Below are positions 45,455 to 52,763 of a DNA stretch of 64,000 nt, piece after piece. Location: positions 124,001 to 188,000 of the forward strand of contig NZ_VZPG01000002.1 in assembly GCF_008801715.1 (NCBI RefSeq), given 5' to 3'. Origin of the DNA: Pseudochrobactrum saccharolyticum. Lineage in GTDB: Bacteria > Pseudomonadota > Alphaproteobacteria > Rhizobiales > Rhizobiaceae. Made by a program: the position numbers and the translations under genes. The notes below the pieces were generated by a model. That model searched no databases, had not been told where the DNA came from, and saw only the letters and a list, made by a program, of their open reading frames with translations. Positions within the stretch are counted from its first letter, which is position 1, and each line of letters begins with the position of its first letter.

Positions 45455-45481
45455 CGGGCTCCTTAGAGGATAAGGAGCCCG
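45455..45481. terminator. Bidirectional terminator
   Basis: CGGGCTCCTTA (45455-45465) pairs with TAAGGAGCCCG (45471-45481); TTGTATTTT follows on the plus strand and a CTTTCTTG tract on the minus. Confidence 0.85.
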
Positions 45482-45488
45482 TTGTATT

Positions 45489-45752
45489 TTAGCCTTTTAT
45501 GGCAGACAGTAAATCATCATATGCCTTACATGCCTGAGAATCATCCGCGCCATTGTATTTAGTGGCAAGTTCCTGAACTTTTGCCGACAATTCCTGCACT
45601 TTAGTCGGGTCTTTCATGATCGACTCTTGTAAGGCAGCATTCAGTTCCTGCGCTTTCTTGGCAATTATTTCCGGTGTGCATGCTGGCTCTTTCGAGCAGC
45701 CAGCTATTGTTGTTGCAGCAACAATAAGAGCAATACCTAAAATGCTTTTCAT
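45489..45752 (-). CDS. Small helical lipoprotein, unknown
   Basis: The 87-residue precursor has the lipobox IAGC in MKSILGIALIVAATTIAGCSKEP, so the mature protein starts at Cys19. The rest is helical and rich in Gln, Ala and Lys, with a near-repeat VQELSAKVQELATKY, and ends CKAYDDLLSAIKG. Three cysteines in the mature chain. A ribosome-binding site, AGAGAGATA, precedes the start. Its size and helix pattern suggest a small envelope protein; function unknown. Confidence 0.72.
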   Translation of the reverse strand: MKSILGIALIVAATTIAGCSKEPACTPEIIAKKAQELNAALQESIMKDPTKVQELSAKVQELATKYNGADDSQACKAYDDLLSAIKG

Positions 45753-45972
45753 CGGTGTATCTCTCTGATCTGTGAATGAGATTTATTAACTGCCTGATCC
45801 TGATAAAGAGCAGGTGTCTCTTTCAGTATGAATTTTGCTTGGGAATCGGCAGTAATACCGGTTCAGGCTAAAGATTATCTTGGAAACTGATGCATTCTAA
45901 ATCACTACTTGCGATATTCTGATGCAATATGTGTATTGTCTTTAAATGCGGGTGTGATTTTAAAATAACTGT

Positions 45973-46659
45973 TTAAGTGAGTGTGCGAATTATCATGGTG
46001 CCAAAGATAAAGCACAGCAATCCTGTCAGAACATAGGTGACGGAGAAGGCGAAGAGCCAGCATTCGTTTAGGTTATAACGAAGCATATCCGCCTCTGTAA
46101 CTGCTCTTGTTGCCAGATATTTCTTATATTGTGTTGATGCAAAAGCGATCAGCAATAAGAAACCGAAAATCAAAAAATAGGCTACGATCTGTAAGAACGG
46201 AAAGAAATTCCGGTGAATGCCCGGAACGCTCATTGTTGTGCGAAACAGGGCTTTCTGATGGGATAAGGGCGCAAAGATCAGCAATAATGAAATGATTGCG
46301 AACAGATACAGAGCGATGCGAAGCAGATGAATGCTTGCCGGATTTTTTACATAAGGAACCGGCGGAACCGCTGTGCCCCAAGGCGGAATTTTTGAGTTTG
46401 GATTATTCTGCACATACCAGAAATACCGGTGCATGCCGCGTTGCATAAGCGGCATTGTCAGCAGAATTGTGATGCCGACGGTGACGTAATTCATCATATC
46501 TTCTAAGGTAATCGTCGAATCCGGATAATATTTATTGATGAAAATCAATGTGCCAATCACGGCAAACATAACCACTGCCGTCATGGGCATGGTAATGAAC
46601 ATGACTTTCAGAATTTCAATAACGGTTCTGCCTGGTGTTTTGGGTGCAAAAGATGACAT
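45973..46659 (-). CDS. Polytopic membrane protein, unknown
   Basis: The 228-residue protein has five to six hydrophobic segments (for example VMFITMPMTAVVMFAVIGTLIFI, TVGITILLTMPLM and FLIFGFLLLIAFA). One loop carries the Pro-rich PPWGTAVPPVPYVKNPASIHL. I do not recognise a family. ATG 46659 is chosen because the upstream 72 codons of the open frame lack hydrophobic or protein-like composition, but no good ribosome-binding site is seen. Preceded on the same strand by the glycine-zipper lipoprotein, with a terminator in between. Confidence 0.62.
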   Translation of the reverse strand: MSSFAPKTPGRTVIEILKVMFITMPMTAVVMFAVIGTLIFINKYYPDSTITLEDMMNYVTVGITILLTMPLMQRGMHRYFWYVQNNPNSKIPPWGTAVPPVPYVKNPASIHLLRIALYLFAIISLLLIFAPLSHQKALFRTTMSVPGIHRNFFPFLQIVAYFLIFGFLLLIAFASTQYKKYLATRAVTEADMLRYNLNECWLFAFSVTYVLTGLLCFIFGTMIIRTLT

Positions 46660-46804
46660 TGAGAGCCGTTCATTGATTTTATAGTGCGGGACTTCTGTTC
46701 CCGTATTTTGAAGTCCTGAAATTAAAGCACAGACCATTCGTTGTGAAGTGCAGGGCAGACAGATATCTGTGCGGGTGTACCTCACTTTCAGGAGGCGACA
46801 GCAA

Positions 46805-46845
46805 AGATAAAAGCGGCCGTCTGGGTTGCAGAGGCCGCTTTCAGG
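46805..46845 (-). terminator. Terminator of the glycine-zipper lipoprotein gene
   Basis: AAAGCGGCC and GGCCGCTTT arms flank GTCTGGGTTGCAGA. On the minus strand it lies about 45 bp past the lipoprotein stop and is followed by TATCTTTGC. Reasonable but with a weak T-stretch. Confidence 0.6.
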
Positions 46846-46887
46846 TCGTGCATACCGGCCAGTTCTGGCCGGCACTATGTTGCGCTG

Positions 46888-47133
46888 TTATTTGCAGCGT
46901 GCGGTATAAATCTGGCCGCGGCTGTTACGGTATTCACAATAACCGTTACGCAGATTGCGAACCAGAAGACCACCGAGAGCGCCTGCACCTGCGCCGATCA
47001 ATGCGCCTCTGCCGCCGCCGGCAATGCCGCCGATGACTGCGCCTGCCGCTGTACCAACGCTGAGATCTTTTTCTGTCGTTGTGCAGCCGGAAAGTGCAAC
47101 AATGGCGGCCACAGCAATTATAAACATACGCAT
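46888..47133 (-). CDS. Small glycine-zipper lipoprotein
   Basis: The 81-residue precursor has lipobox LSGC in MRMFIIAVAAIVALSGC, followed by TTTEKDLSVG and a glycine zipper, AAGAVIGGIAGGGRGALIG, spanning about residues 29-58. It ends YCEYRNSRGQIYTARCK. It resembles the outer-membrane 17-kDa-antigen/Rcs-like and YMGG-type lipoproteins. AAGG precedes the start. Role in the outer membrane is plausible but unknown. Confidence 0.75.
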   Translation of the reverse strand: MRMFIIAVAAIVALSGCTTTEKDLSVGTAAGAVIGGIAGGGRGALIGAGAGALGGLLVRNLRNGYCEYRNSRGQIYTARCK

Positions 47134-47172
47134 GGTAAGACCCTTATTGTTTGAGACCCTGACCTGTACCTA

Positions 47173-47409
47173 TCAAAAACTTCCGGTTTTGTGGTTTCTG
47201 TTCTGCCAGTACCGGTTTCGCATGCGCGGTGCCATGAACCAGGCGATAAATGGTGTAATCAGAAAACTGCAGCCAATAACCAGAGGAATAAGATATTTGG
47301 CGTTTTGTGCCAGATCAGGGATTGTGAGAACGATGATCATCCCAATTCCGAAAAGAACTGCGTTAATCATCAGGCTGAGTAAAACGGCAATCTGAAAACG
47401 AGTGGACAT
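47173..47409 (-). CDS. Small two-helix membrane protein, paralogue 1
   Basis: The 78-residue protein has two hydrophobic segments, IAVLLSLMINAVLFGIGMII and YLIPLVIGCSFLITPFIAWF, joined by VLTIPDLAQN. GGGAGG lies 8 bp before ATG 47409. The chain is clearly related to the 65-residue protein encoded at 47626-47823: both start MST, share IVLT(I/V)P(D/S)LAQ and (F/L)LITP(F/V)I(A/G)W. Function unknown. Confidence 0.7.
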   Translation of the reverse strand: MSTRFQIAVLLSLMINAVLFGIGMIIVLTIPDLAQNAKYLIPLVIGCSFLITPFIAWFMAPRMRNRYWQNRNHKTGSF

Positions 47410-47625
47410 TTCATTGCCTCCCTTATGCTCTGTCATATCAACGTAACCACAAAGAAATGGTTCCGCTGACATGGTTCTCAGGGCAAGATCTGAGGAGCAA
47501 TGTCAGGATAAATCAAGTATTTCAGGCAAGCGGAAATTTAGCAAGTGATTGCTGATATGCTCTCACATTCTTGATGCATATTCTGCAGATGCGATATTTA
47601 TGCTTCACCTGCAGAATACAGGGTC

Positions 47626-47823
47626 TTACCGTTGTATACGGGTTGCAACATACCACCCGATAACCGGTGTGATGAGCAGAGCCGCACCGACAACCGCCAG
47701 CATCGGATAAATAGGTTTTTGTGCCAGAGAAGGCACTGTCAGAACGACAATGAATCCTGAGCCGACCAGAACAATAAATGCGATTGAGCCGATCATTGAT
47801 GCCAGATGGAAATTAGTCGACAT
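47626..47823 (-). CDS. Small two-helix membrane protein, paralogue 2
   Basis: The 65-residue protein has segments SMIGSIAFIVLVGSGFIVVL and YPMLAVVGAALLITPVIGW joined by TVPSLAQK, and is a paralogue of the protein encoded at 47173-47409. GGAGGG lies 5 bp before the start. A perfect FNR/FixK box is about 200 bp upstream (48016-48029), so anaerobic control is possible. The tandem, same-strand layout points to duplication in place. Confidence 0.72.
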   Translation of the reverse strand: MSTNFHLASMIGSIAFIVLVGSGFIVVLTVPSLAQKPIYPMLAVVGAALLITPVIGWYVATRIQR

Positions 47824-48015
47824 TTGTCCCTCCGAGAGTGGTTCTCAATATGAACCAGAAGCTCTGTGCCTTTGTCTCTGGCCGGTTTCGTGAAAAGCTG
47901 CAGGCAGATGTGAGTTGCATTCGCAAGCTGTTCTCTGCGCAAACGGCAATTTCCGAAGCGGTCAGTTCTTTCAAAGATTACAGGGAGGTTTTATCGCGCA
48001 AGTGATGGTGGTGCA

Positions 48016-48029
48016 TTGATTAGGATCAA
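48016..48029 (-). promoter_or_regulatory. FNR/FixK-type box upstream of the small membrane protein gene
   Basis: TTGAT-TAGG-ATCAA is a perfect match to the TTGAT-N4-ATCAA consensus of FNR, FnrN and FixK. On the minus strand a class II position would put the transcription start near 47981, leaving a leader of about 160 nt ahead of the 47823 start. The direction is inferred because no plus-strand gene follows nearby. Confidence 0.55.
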
Positions 48030-48051
48030 GCAAAGCAGGTTTCAGGCAGGT

Positions 48052-48276
48052 TCAGGAGCGGAGATTTTCAATGCGGGCGATCAATCCGGCGATTTCCTTC
48101 GGGTCTTTTATTCCGCTTTCATAAATACGGATGACGGTGCGCGCTAACTGATCTTTATTCTCGTCCGTTGTCGGGCAATAACCGAGAATCTCGCAGACCT
48201 CATTATAGGCGGTCTGAAGCGTCTTTATTTGTTCAGGTTTGTAAATTCCAAGATAATCAGTCTTTTGAAAAGGCAT
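48052..48276 (-). CDS. Small conserved-looking soluble protein, unknown
   Basis: The 74-residue protein MPFQKTDYLGIYKPEQIKTL is mostly helical and acidic/basic mixed, with no membrane segment. The phrase LQTAYNEVCEILGYC and ARTVIRIYESGIKDPKEIAGLI suggests a compact helical fold of the kind often found in rhizobial hypothetical proteins. ATG 48276 follows AGGAGAGAT. The frame is open to 48342 but the upstream part is hydrophobic and lacks a ribosome-binding site. Function unknown. Confidence 0.72.
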   Translation of the reverse strand: MPFQKTDYLGIYKPEQIKTLQTAYNEVCEILGYCPTTDENKDQLARTVIRIYESGIKDPKEIAGLIARIENLRS

Positions 48277-48382
48277 GATATCTCTCCTATTTCTATAATT
48301 TGGTACTAAAATAAAAAGAAAATCAATGACTAAAAATTTCACTTTTTGATGAGCGGGACGGGTTTTTGCTGAGAAAAAAGAA

Positions 48383-48403
48383 AGCCCGGCATTAAGCCGG
48401 GCT
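48383..48403 (-). terminator. Terminator of the EF-hand protein gene
   Basis: AGCCCGGC (48383-48390) pairs with GCCGGGCT (48396-48403); on the minus strand TTTCTTTTTTC follows. Confidence 0.9.
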
Positions 48404-48410
48404 GTTGGTT

Positions 48411-48872
48411 TTATGGCTTCGGATGTTCACCTTGACCATGTCTGCCATGGTGTCCGTCTTTGCCATGGCGCTTACCGGCTTTTAACTCGCTCCGATCCAG
48501 TTTGCCGTCTTTGTTTTTATCCAGTTCGGCAAAGCGTTCCGCGCGCTTTTTCTCAACGGCTTCAAGCGAGATTTTTCCGTCGCCATTCACATCAAGGCGG
48601 CGCTCCATGCGGTCTGCCGAGCGTTTCACCATCATTTTGAGAGCATGGGCTTCAATTTCTTCGCGGGAGAGGATGCCGTCCTTATCGGTGTCGGCCGCTT
48701 TTAACTCATCCATGCGGGAGAATTTTGCGAGATCAATCGGCTCACGCTCAGGCTTTTTGGAGGTCTGTTCAACAGTTTTTTCAGTATTCGTTTTCGATGC
48801 ATCCTGTGCAAGAACAGGTGATGCGAGTACAGATGAAGCAACGAGTGCAAGAATTAAAGTTTTTGTATTCAT
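48411..48872 (-). CDS. Exported EF-hand calcium-binding protein
   Basis: The 153-residue precursor has a signal peptide (MNTKTLILALVASSVLA, to about 22) and three EF-hand loops: DTDKDGILSREE, DVNGDGKISLEA and DKNKDGKLDRSE. The first two are full loops; the second ends in Ala at the position that usually holds Glu, which may weaken binding. The C-terminal tail GKRHGKDGHHGRHGQGEH is His/Gly-rich and may bind a metal such as zinc or nickel. Probably a periplasmic calcium sensor or buffer; partner unknown. Confidence 0.85.
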   Translation of the reverse strand: MNTKTLILALVASSVLASPVLAQDASKTNTEKTVEQTSKKPEREPIDLAKFSRMDELKAADTDKDGILSREEIEAHALKMMVKRSADRMERRLDVNGDGKISLEAVEKKRAERFAELDKNKDGKLDRSELKAGKRHGKDGHHGRHGQGEHPKP

Positions 48873-49065
48873 GGTAATTATAACTCCGTCACAAATTAAC
48901 TTGAGCCTTTAATTGGCATAGGAGTAATATCTAGCTGTAAATGTGTACTGAATATGAACAAGCCAATTACAAATTTGTAATGTTCTGCAGTATGAATTTC
49001 AGGCTGTCATATTTTCAATCCAGCCTGTAATTTGCCATGACCAGATAATGCCCGATAATAAATGA

Positions 49066-50013
49066 ATGTTGGTACTGATGCGTATTTTGAATAAGACGTC
49101 TGAACTACTTTATCTCATTGCATTTCTTGGCAGTTTTTTAGCGATGCAGCTTTATGGAATGGCCAATGTGATGGCGGCAGAGCAGGGCGATCCGGTGACT
49201 TCAGTTTTTGATATGCGTGCAAACGGAATTGAATACCGGATTTTTGTTGCTGCGCCAAAAACTGCGGAAAATGACAAGCCCATGCCGGTCATCTATATGA
49301 TTGACGGCAATTCGACCTTTCCGATGGCCGTGGATGTGGTGAAAAAAAGGCCGCAATTGCGTGCACTGATTGTCGGTATCGGCTATCCGACACAATCGCG
49401 CGAAGATATTGTGCGCTCCAGATATTATGATCTGACACCGGAAACACCTGCGGAACTGATCCCTTCACGCGGAAATGATGCTGATCTGCCGCGCACCGGA
49501 GGCAATGCCGCATTCCTGAATTTCATTGAACAGCAAGTGAAGCCGGAAATAGAGCGGCGCTTTGCCGTTGATAAAAACAATCAGACCCTGTTCGGCCACT
49601 CCCTCGGGGGCTTATTCACGCTGCATGCGCTTTTTAGTGAGAAAGGTAGCTTTCAGACTTATAGCGCCGCTGATCCGTCTGTCTGGTGGAATAACCGCTC
49701 AATTCTGAAAGAGAAGGATCGTTTCATTGAGCAGGCAACGGAGACGGGTAAGCCGGTCAAAGTGCTGATTGAGACAGCAGGCAAGTCAGTGATGCGTGAG
49801 GGCGTTGACAAGGATCGTGCAGCGCAGCTGAAGGCATTGCGTGGCGGGCCGAATGGCAGGGATATTTATCAGGAGCTGGTTGCGTTGCCTGGCGTTTCAG
49901 CAAGCTTCCATCAGTTTGCCGGTGAAAGTCACGGCTCAATGCTTCCTTATGCCGTTGAAGATATGCTGCGTTTTGTACTGGAAGATGTGAAGCCGGTTCA
50001 GCCGCCGGAGTAA
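49066..50013 (+). CDS. Exported esterase, alpha/beta hydrolase (ferric-siderophore esterase-like)
   Basis: The 315-residue protein has an N-terminal hydrophobic segment (about 10-38, to NVMAAEQ) and the nucleophile elbow GHSLGGLFT. Other family regions are PVIYMIDGNSTFP, VGIGYP and SAADPSVWWNN, followed by a C-terminal His in GESHGSMLP. This is the pattern of IroE/BesA-type esterases, which cleave ferric siderophores, and of esterase D-like proteins. Iron uptake is only a hint because no siderophore genes are nearby. The start could be ATG 49066 or ATG 49078; neither has a strong ribosome-binding site. Confidence 0.82.
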   Translation: MLVLMRILNKTSELLYLIAFLGSFLAMQLYGMANVMAAEQGDPVTSVFDMRANGIEYRIFVAAPKTAENDKPMPVIYMIDGNSTFPMAVDVVKKRPQLRALIVGIGYPTQSREDIVRSRYYDLTPETPAELIPSRGNDADLPRTGGNAAFLNFIEQQVKPEIERRFAVDKNNQTLFGHSLGGLFTLHALFSEKGSFQTYSAADPSVWWNNRSILKEKDRFIEQATETGKPVKVLIETAGKSVMREGVDKDRAAQLKALRGGPNGRDIYQELVALPGVSASFHQFAGESHGSMLPYAVEDMLRFVLEDVKPVQPPE

Positions 50014-50038
50014 GTGGCGGCTGAAGGTCTCTGATATT

Positions 50039-50788
50039 TTAATGGGACGGATGCAGCGCATCATTCAGATACATGCAAGTGAGCATGGTGAAGACATAGG
50101 CCTGAATCACTGCCATCAGAAATTCGAGAGCGGTGATGCCGACTGTCATTGCCAGTGGCAGAATGGCGGTGATAACGCCCAATGTGCCAAGGCCTGTCAG
50201 CGAGACAACAAAGCCTGCGAAAACTTTCAGCGTAATATGTCCTGCGAGCATCACAGCGAAGAGACGAACCGAATGGCTGACCGGTCTTGAGAGAAAAGAC
50301 ATAATCTCAATCGGCACAATAATCGGTGCCAGAATTAGCGGTACGCCTGACGGCATGAAAAGGCGGAAAAATTTGGTTCCGTTACGTATAAAGCCATAGA
50401 TTGTCACGGTCAGGAAGACGGTCATGGCAAGGCCGAATGTTACAATAATATGCGCTGTTACAGTGAAGGCATAAGGGAACATTCCGAGCAGATTGGCCGT
50501 GAGAATGAACATGAAGAGGGAAAAGACCAGCGGAAAGAAACGTCTGCCTTCTTCACCGGTATTGTCCCGCAGTGTCGTGGACACAAATTCATATAAAATT
50601 TCGGACGAGGATTGCCAGCGGTCAGGGATAAGGGTTCTGCCGCGTGCCGATAAAAACAGATAGGCACCGGCGCCGATTGTGGCAATCAGCATGAACAGGG
50701 CTGAATTGGTAAAGGCGATCTGAAAGCCGCCGACCTCACCAAATTCTGCCAGTGGTTTGATTTGAAATTGTTCAATTGGTCCGGCCAT
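50039..50788 (-). CDS. atpB: ATP synthase F0 subunit a, isolated and divergent copy
   Basis: The 249-residue protein is clearly subunit a of the F0 proton channel: [39 protein letters not shown] and [27 protein letters not shown]. The essential Arg is Arg175. The near-invariant Asn four residues later (RLFAN) is Val179 here; His184 follows AG as in mitochondrial and alphaproteobacterial forms. No atpI, atpE or atpF gene is beside it, although those normally form one operon in Rhizobiales. A GGGAG lies 8 bp before the start. Likely a second copy; it might also be the only one if the operon was split. Confidence 0.9.
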   Translation of the reverse strand: MAGPIEQFQIKPLAEFGEVGGFQIAFTNSALFMLIATIGAGAYLFLSARGRTLIPDRWQSSSEILYEFVSTTLRDNTGEEGRRFFPLVFSLFMFILTANLLGMFPYAFTVTAHIIVTFGLAMTVFLTVTIYGFIRNGTKFFRLFMPSGVPLILAPIIVPIEIMSFLSRPVSHSVRLFAVMLAGHITLKVFAGFVVSLTGLGTLGVITAILPLAMTVGITALEFLMAVIQAYVFTMLTCMYLNDALHPSH

Positions 50789-50931
50789 ATGATGTACTCC
50801 CTGGCAGGCGGGGTCGTCCCCGTTGGGTTACACCGGCGCAAGTCGTCCTGCGCTATGTGCTTGCGGCAGAGTAGAGCGATTCGGACAGGGCACGCTATCA
50901 ATTGTAGAAAATAATTGGCCGGTCAAAAAAA

Positions 50932-50964
50932 GAGCATTTTCAATGGTTGAGATTGAAAATGCTC
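50932..50964 (-). terminator. Terminator of the ydcH gene
   Basis: GAGCATTTTCAAT (50932-50944) pairs with ATTGAAAATGCTC (50952-50964). Read on the minus strand the stem is followed by TTTTTTTGACC. It separates ydcH from the isolated atpB. Confidence 0.88.
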
Positions 50965-50998
50965 CTGAGGACTGTGTTTTCAGTCGCTATGCGAGATA

Positions 50999-51241
50999 TC
51001 AGGCCTGCTGGCTGAGTGCCTGTTCAATCTCGTCTTTCAATGCAAGACGACGCTTGCGCAGAGCTGTTTCATTGTCCTGACTGGTCGGTTCAATCTTTGT
51101 CTCTGCGCGGTGAATCTGATCATTCACGTCGTCATATTCCTCAAGCACTTTGGCAAAGCGCGGATCAGCGGCTTTCAGGGCATGAATCTCATCCAGTTTG
51201 CCCGGAAATTCTTCGCCAAGTGTATGCGGTGTGTTGGACAT
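50999..51241 (-). CDS. ydcH: YdcH-family (DUF465) small protein
   Basis: The 80-residue protein is all helical and highly charged: LDEIHALKAADPRFAKVLEEYDDVNDQIHRAE and LRKRRLALKDEIEQAL, the DUF465 pattern, which forms antiparallel coiled coils. No enzyme role is known. GGAAGGAAA precedes the start. A perfect FNR box (51304-51317) lies about 60 bp upstream. It is ended by a strong terminator, so readthrough into atpB should be limited. Confidence 0.9.
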   Translation of the reverse strand: MSNTPHTLGEEFPGKLDEIHALKAADPRFAKVLEEYDDVNDQIHRAETKIEPTSQDNETALRKRRLALKDEIEQALSQQA

Positions 51242-51303
51242 GCTGTTTCCTTCCTTGATTTATTTTGTTGAAGGATTCTTCGCATGAGTCTGCGCTCTTT
51301 ACA

Positions 51304-51317
51304 TTGATCAGGATCAA
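51304..51317 (-). promoter_or_regulatory. FNR/FixK-type box upstream of ydcH
   Basis: TTGAT-CAGG-ATCAA is a perfect match to TTGAT-N4-ATCAA. Its centre lies near 51310.5, so a class II promoter would start transcription near 51269, 28 bp before the ydcH start codon. It touches the stop codon of the Hsp70-like gene on its left side. Confidence 0.72.
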
Positions 51318-52637
51318 TCAGAATTTGACTGACCAGCGTTCAATATCATTGCTCTGACCGATCAGTGCGAGACCGGTGGCGATGGAGTCGAACTGGTTGC
51401 TGCTGGAAACATCCGCATGTTCAAATTGCTGCGAGAACAGGGTTTTAATTGCCGGAACAAAGGATGTGCCGCCGGTGAGGAAGACGCGGTCAATATCTTT
51501 ATCCTGCAAACCGGCATTCCGTACTGCGCTGTCAACGGAGGCGGAGATTGCCTGCATATCTTCGGCAATCCATTTTTCAAAATCCGAACGCTGAATTTGG
51601 GCTTCGATTTTAAAATTCTCGGCTTTGAAATGCAGATCGGATGTCTGGGAGGAGGACAGGCCTGCTTTGACATCTGATACGACGCGGTAAAGCTCAAAGC
51701 CGTAATCGCCTTCAATCATTTCAATGAAGTGGTTGAGGGCTTGCGGATGCTCTGCCTGCGATGCGAGTTCATGAAGCTCCCGAAGTGTGGACGGGGAGTT
51801 CATCAGAAACAGGGTATTCCAGCGGGCAAAATTCGCAAAATAATGGTTCGGAACCTGCAGCACCTTGCCAAAGGACTTGTAATTGCTCTTCTTGCCGAGC
51901 TTCGGAGAGACCACATTATCAATGATACGGTAGTCAAATGTATCACCGGCAATGCCCAGACCAACCTGACTGAGCGGTGTTGAAGTCAAACCACTTGCGC
52001 CGACCTCAAAATTTACGATCGAAAAGTCGCTCGTTCCGCCGCCAAAGTCGGCAACCAGTACTGTCGATGTATCTGTCAGCTTTTGTGCATAGAAATATGC
52101 CGCTGCAACCGGCTCATAAACATAATGAATATCCGTGAAGCCGAAGGCGCGCAGTGCTTTCTCATAGCGCGCCATTGCCAGAGCTTCATCAGGATTATGG
52201 CCTGCAAAAGTAACCGGACGACCGACGATGACTTTGTTACCGCGGGAGGGCAGTCTGTCACCGAGGCGTTCGGCCAGTGTTTCCAGAAAAGTTTGCAGCA
52301 GATCTTCGAACTTAAAGCGCTTGCCGTAGACCGGCGTATCGGTGAAGGATTTGCTTGCGGCGAAAGATTTGAAGGATTGCAGAAAACGGCAATTATGCGG
52401 ATCAGCAATGAAGCGATCCATCGCCCACGGTCCGCTCTCAACATTGCGATGGCCTTTATTACCATCCTGCCAGAAGCACAGCACGGAACGATAGGCTGAA
52501 ACGATAGCATCATCTTTCGGGAAGCTCATAACTTCGGCAATGCCATTACCGTCTGCTACGGCAATAACAGTGTTGGTTGTGCCGAAATCGAGGCCGAGGG
52601 TTATCTTCTCCGAGGGTGAATGATTTCCCGCAGTCAT
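51318..52637 (-). CDS. Hsp70-family protein (YegD-like)
   Basis: The 439-residue protein has the actin-like ATPase fold: LGLDFGTTNTVIAV, YVYEPVAAAYFYAQKL, VLVADFGGGTSDFSIV and VFLTGGTSFVPAIK. It lacks the substrate-binding and lid domains of DnaK, and matches the short Hsp70 relatives such as YegD. It may be a stress-linked chaperone or ATPase of unknown partner. It is adjacent to and same-strand with ydcH, but a promoter with an FNR box separates them. Confidence 0.9.
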   Translation of the reverse strand: MTAGNHSPSEKITLGLDFGTTNTVIAVADGNGIAEVMSFPKDDAIVSAYRSVLCFWQDGNKGHRNVESGPWAMDRFIADPHNCRFLQSFKSFAASKSFTDTPVYGKRFKFEDLLQTFLETLAERLGDRLPSRGNKVIVGRPVTFAGHNPDEALAMARYEKALRAFGFTDIHYVYEPVAAAYFYAQKLTDTSTVLVADFGGGTSDFSIVNFEVGASGLTSTPLSQVGLGIAGDTFDYRIIDNVVSPKLGKKSNYKSFGKVLQVPNHYFANFARWNTLFLMNSPSTLRELHELASQAEHPQALNHFIEMIEGDYGFELYRVVSDVKAGLSSSQTSDLHFKAENFKIEAQIQRSDFEKWIAEDMQAISASVDSAVRNAGLQDKDIDRVFLTGGTSFVPAIKTLFSQQFEHADVSSSNQFDSIATGLALIGQSNDIERWSVKF

Positions 52638-52763
52638 TGTTCAAATCCTTGCATCTGTGCCCGAGAGAGATATTGGGGAGGCATCTTTGAGAAAGCCGCC
52701 TTTATAGCCGTTTGGAACGCAGGGTCAATTGAACAGAGAGCAGGATTTCAAGAGTGAAGAGAC

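Noticed and set aside
47824-48016. Short leader-peptide frame beginning Met-His-His-His-His near the FNR box
   Set aside because: Its start codon overlaps the box and lies upstream of the predicted transcription start, so it would not be on the mRNA.
50039-51241. ydcH and atpB as a normal F0 operon remnant
   Set aside because: ydcH is not an ATP synthase gene, a strong terminator separates the two, and no atpE or atpF sequence is found in any frame nearby.
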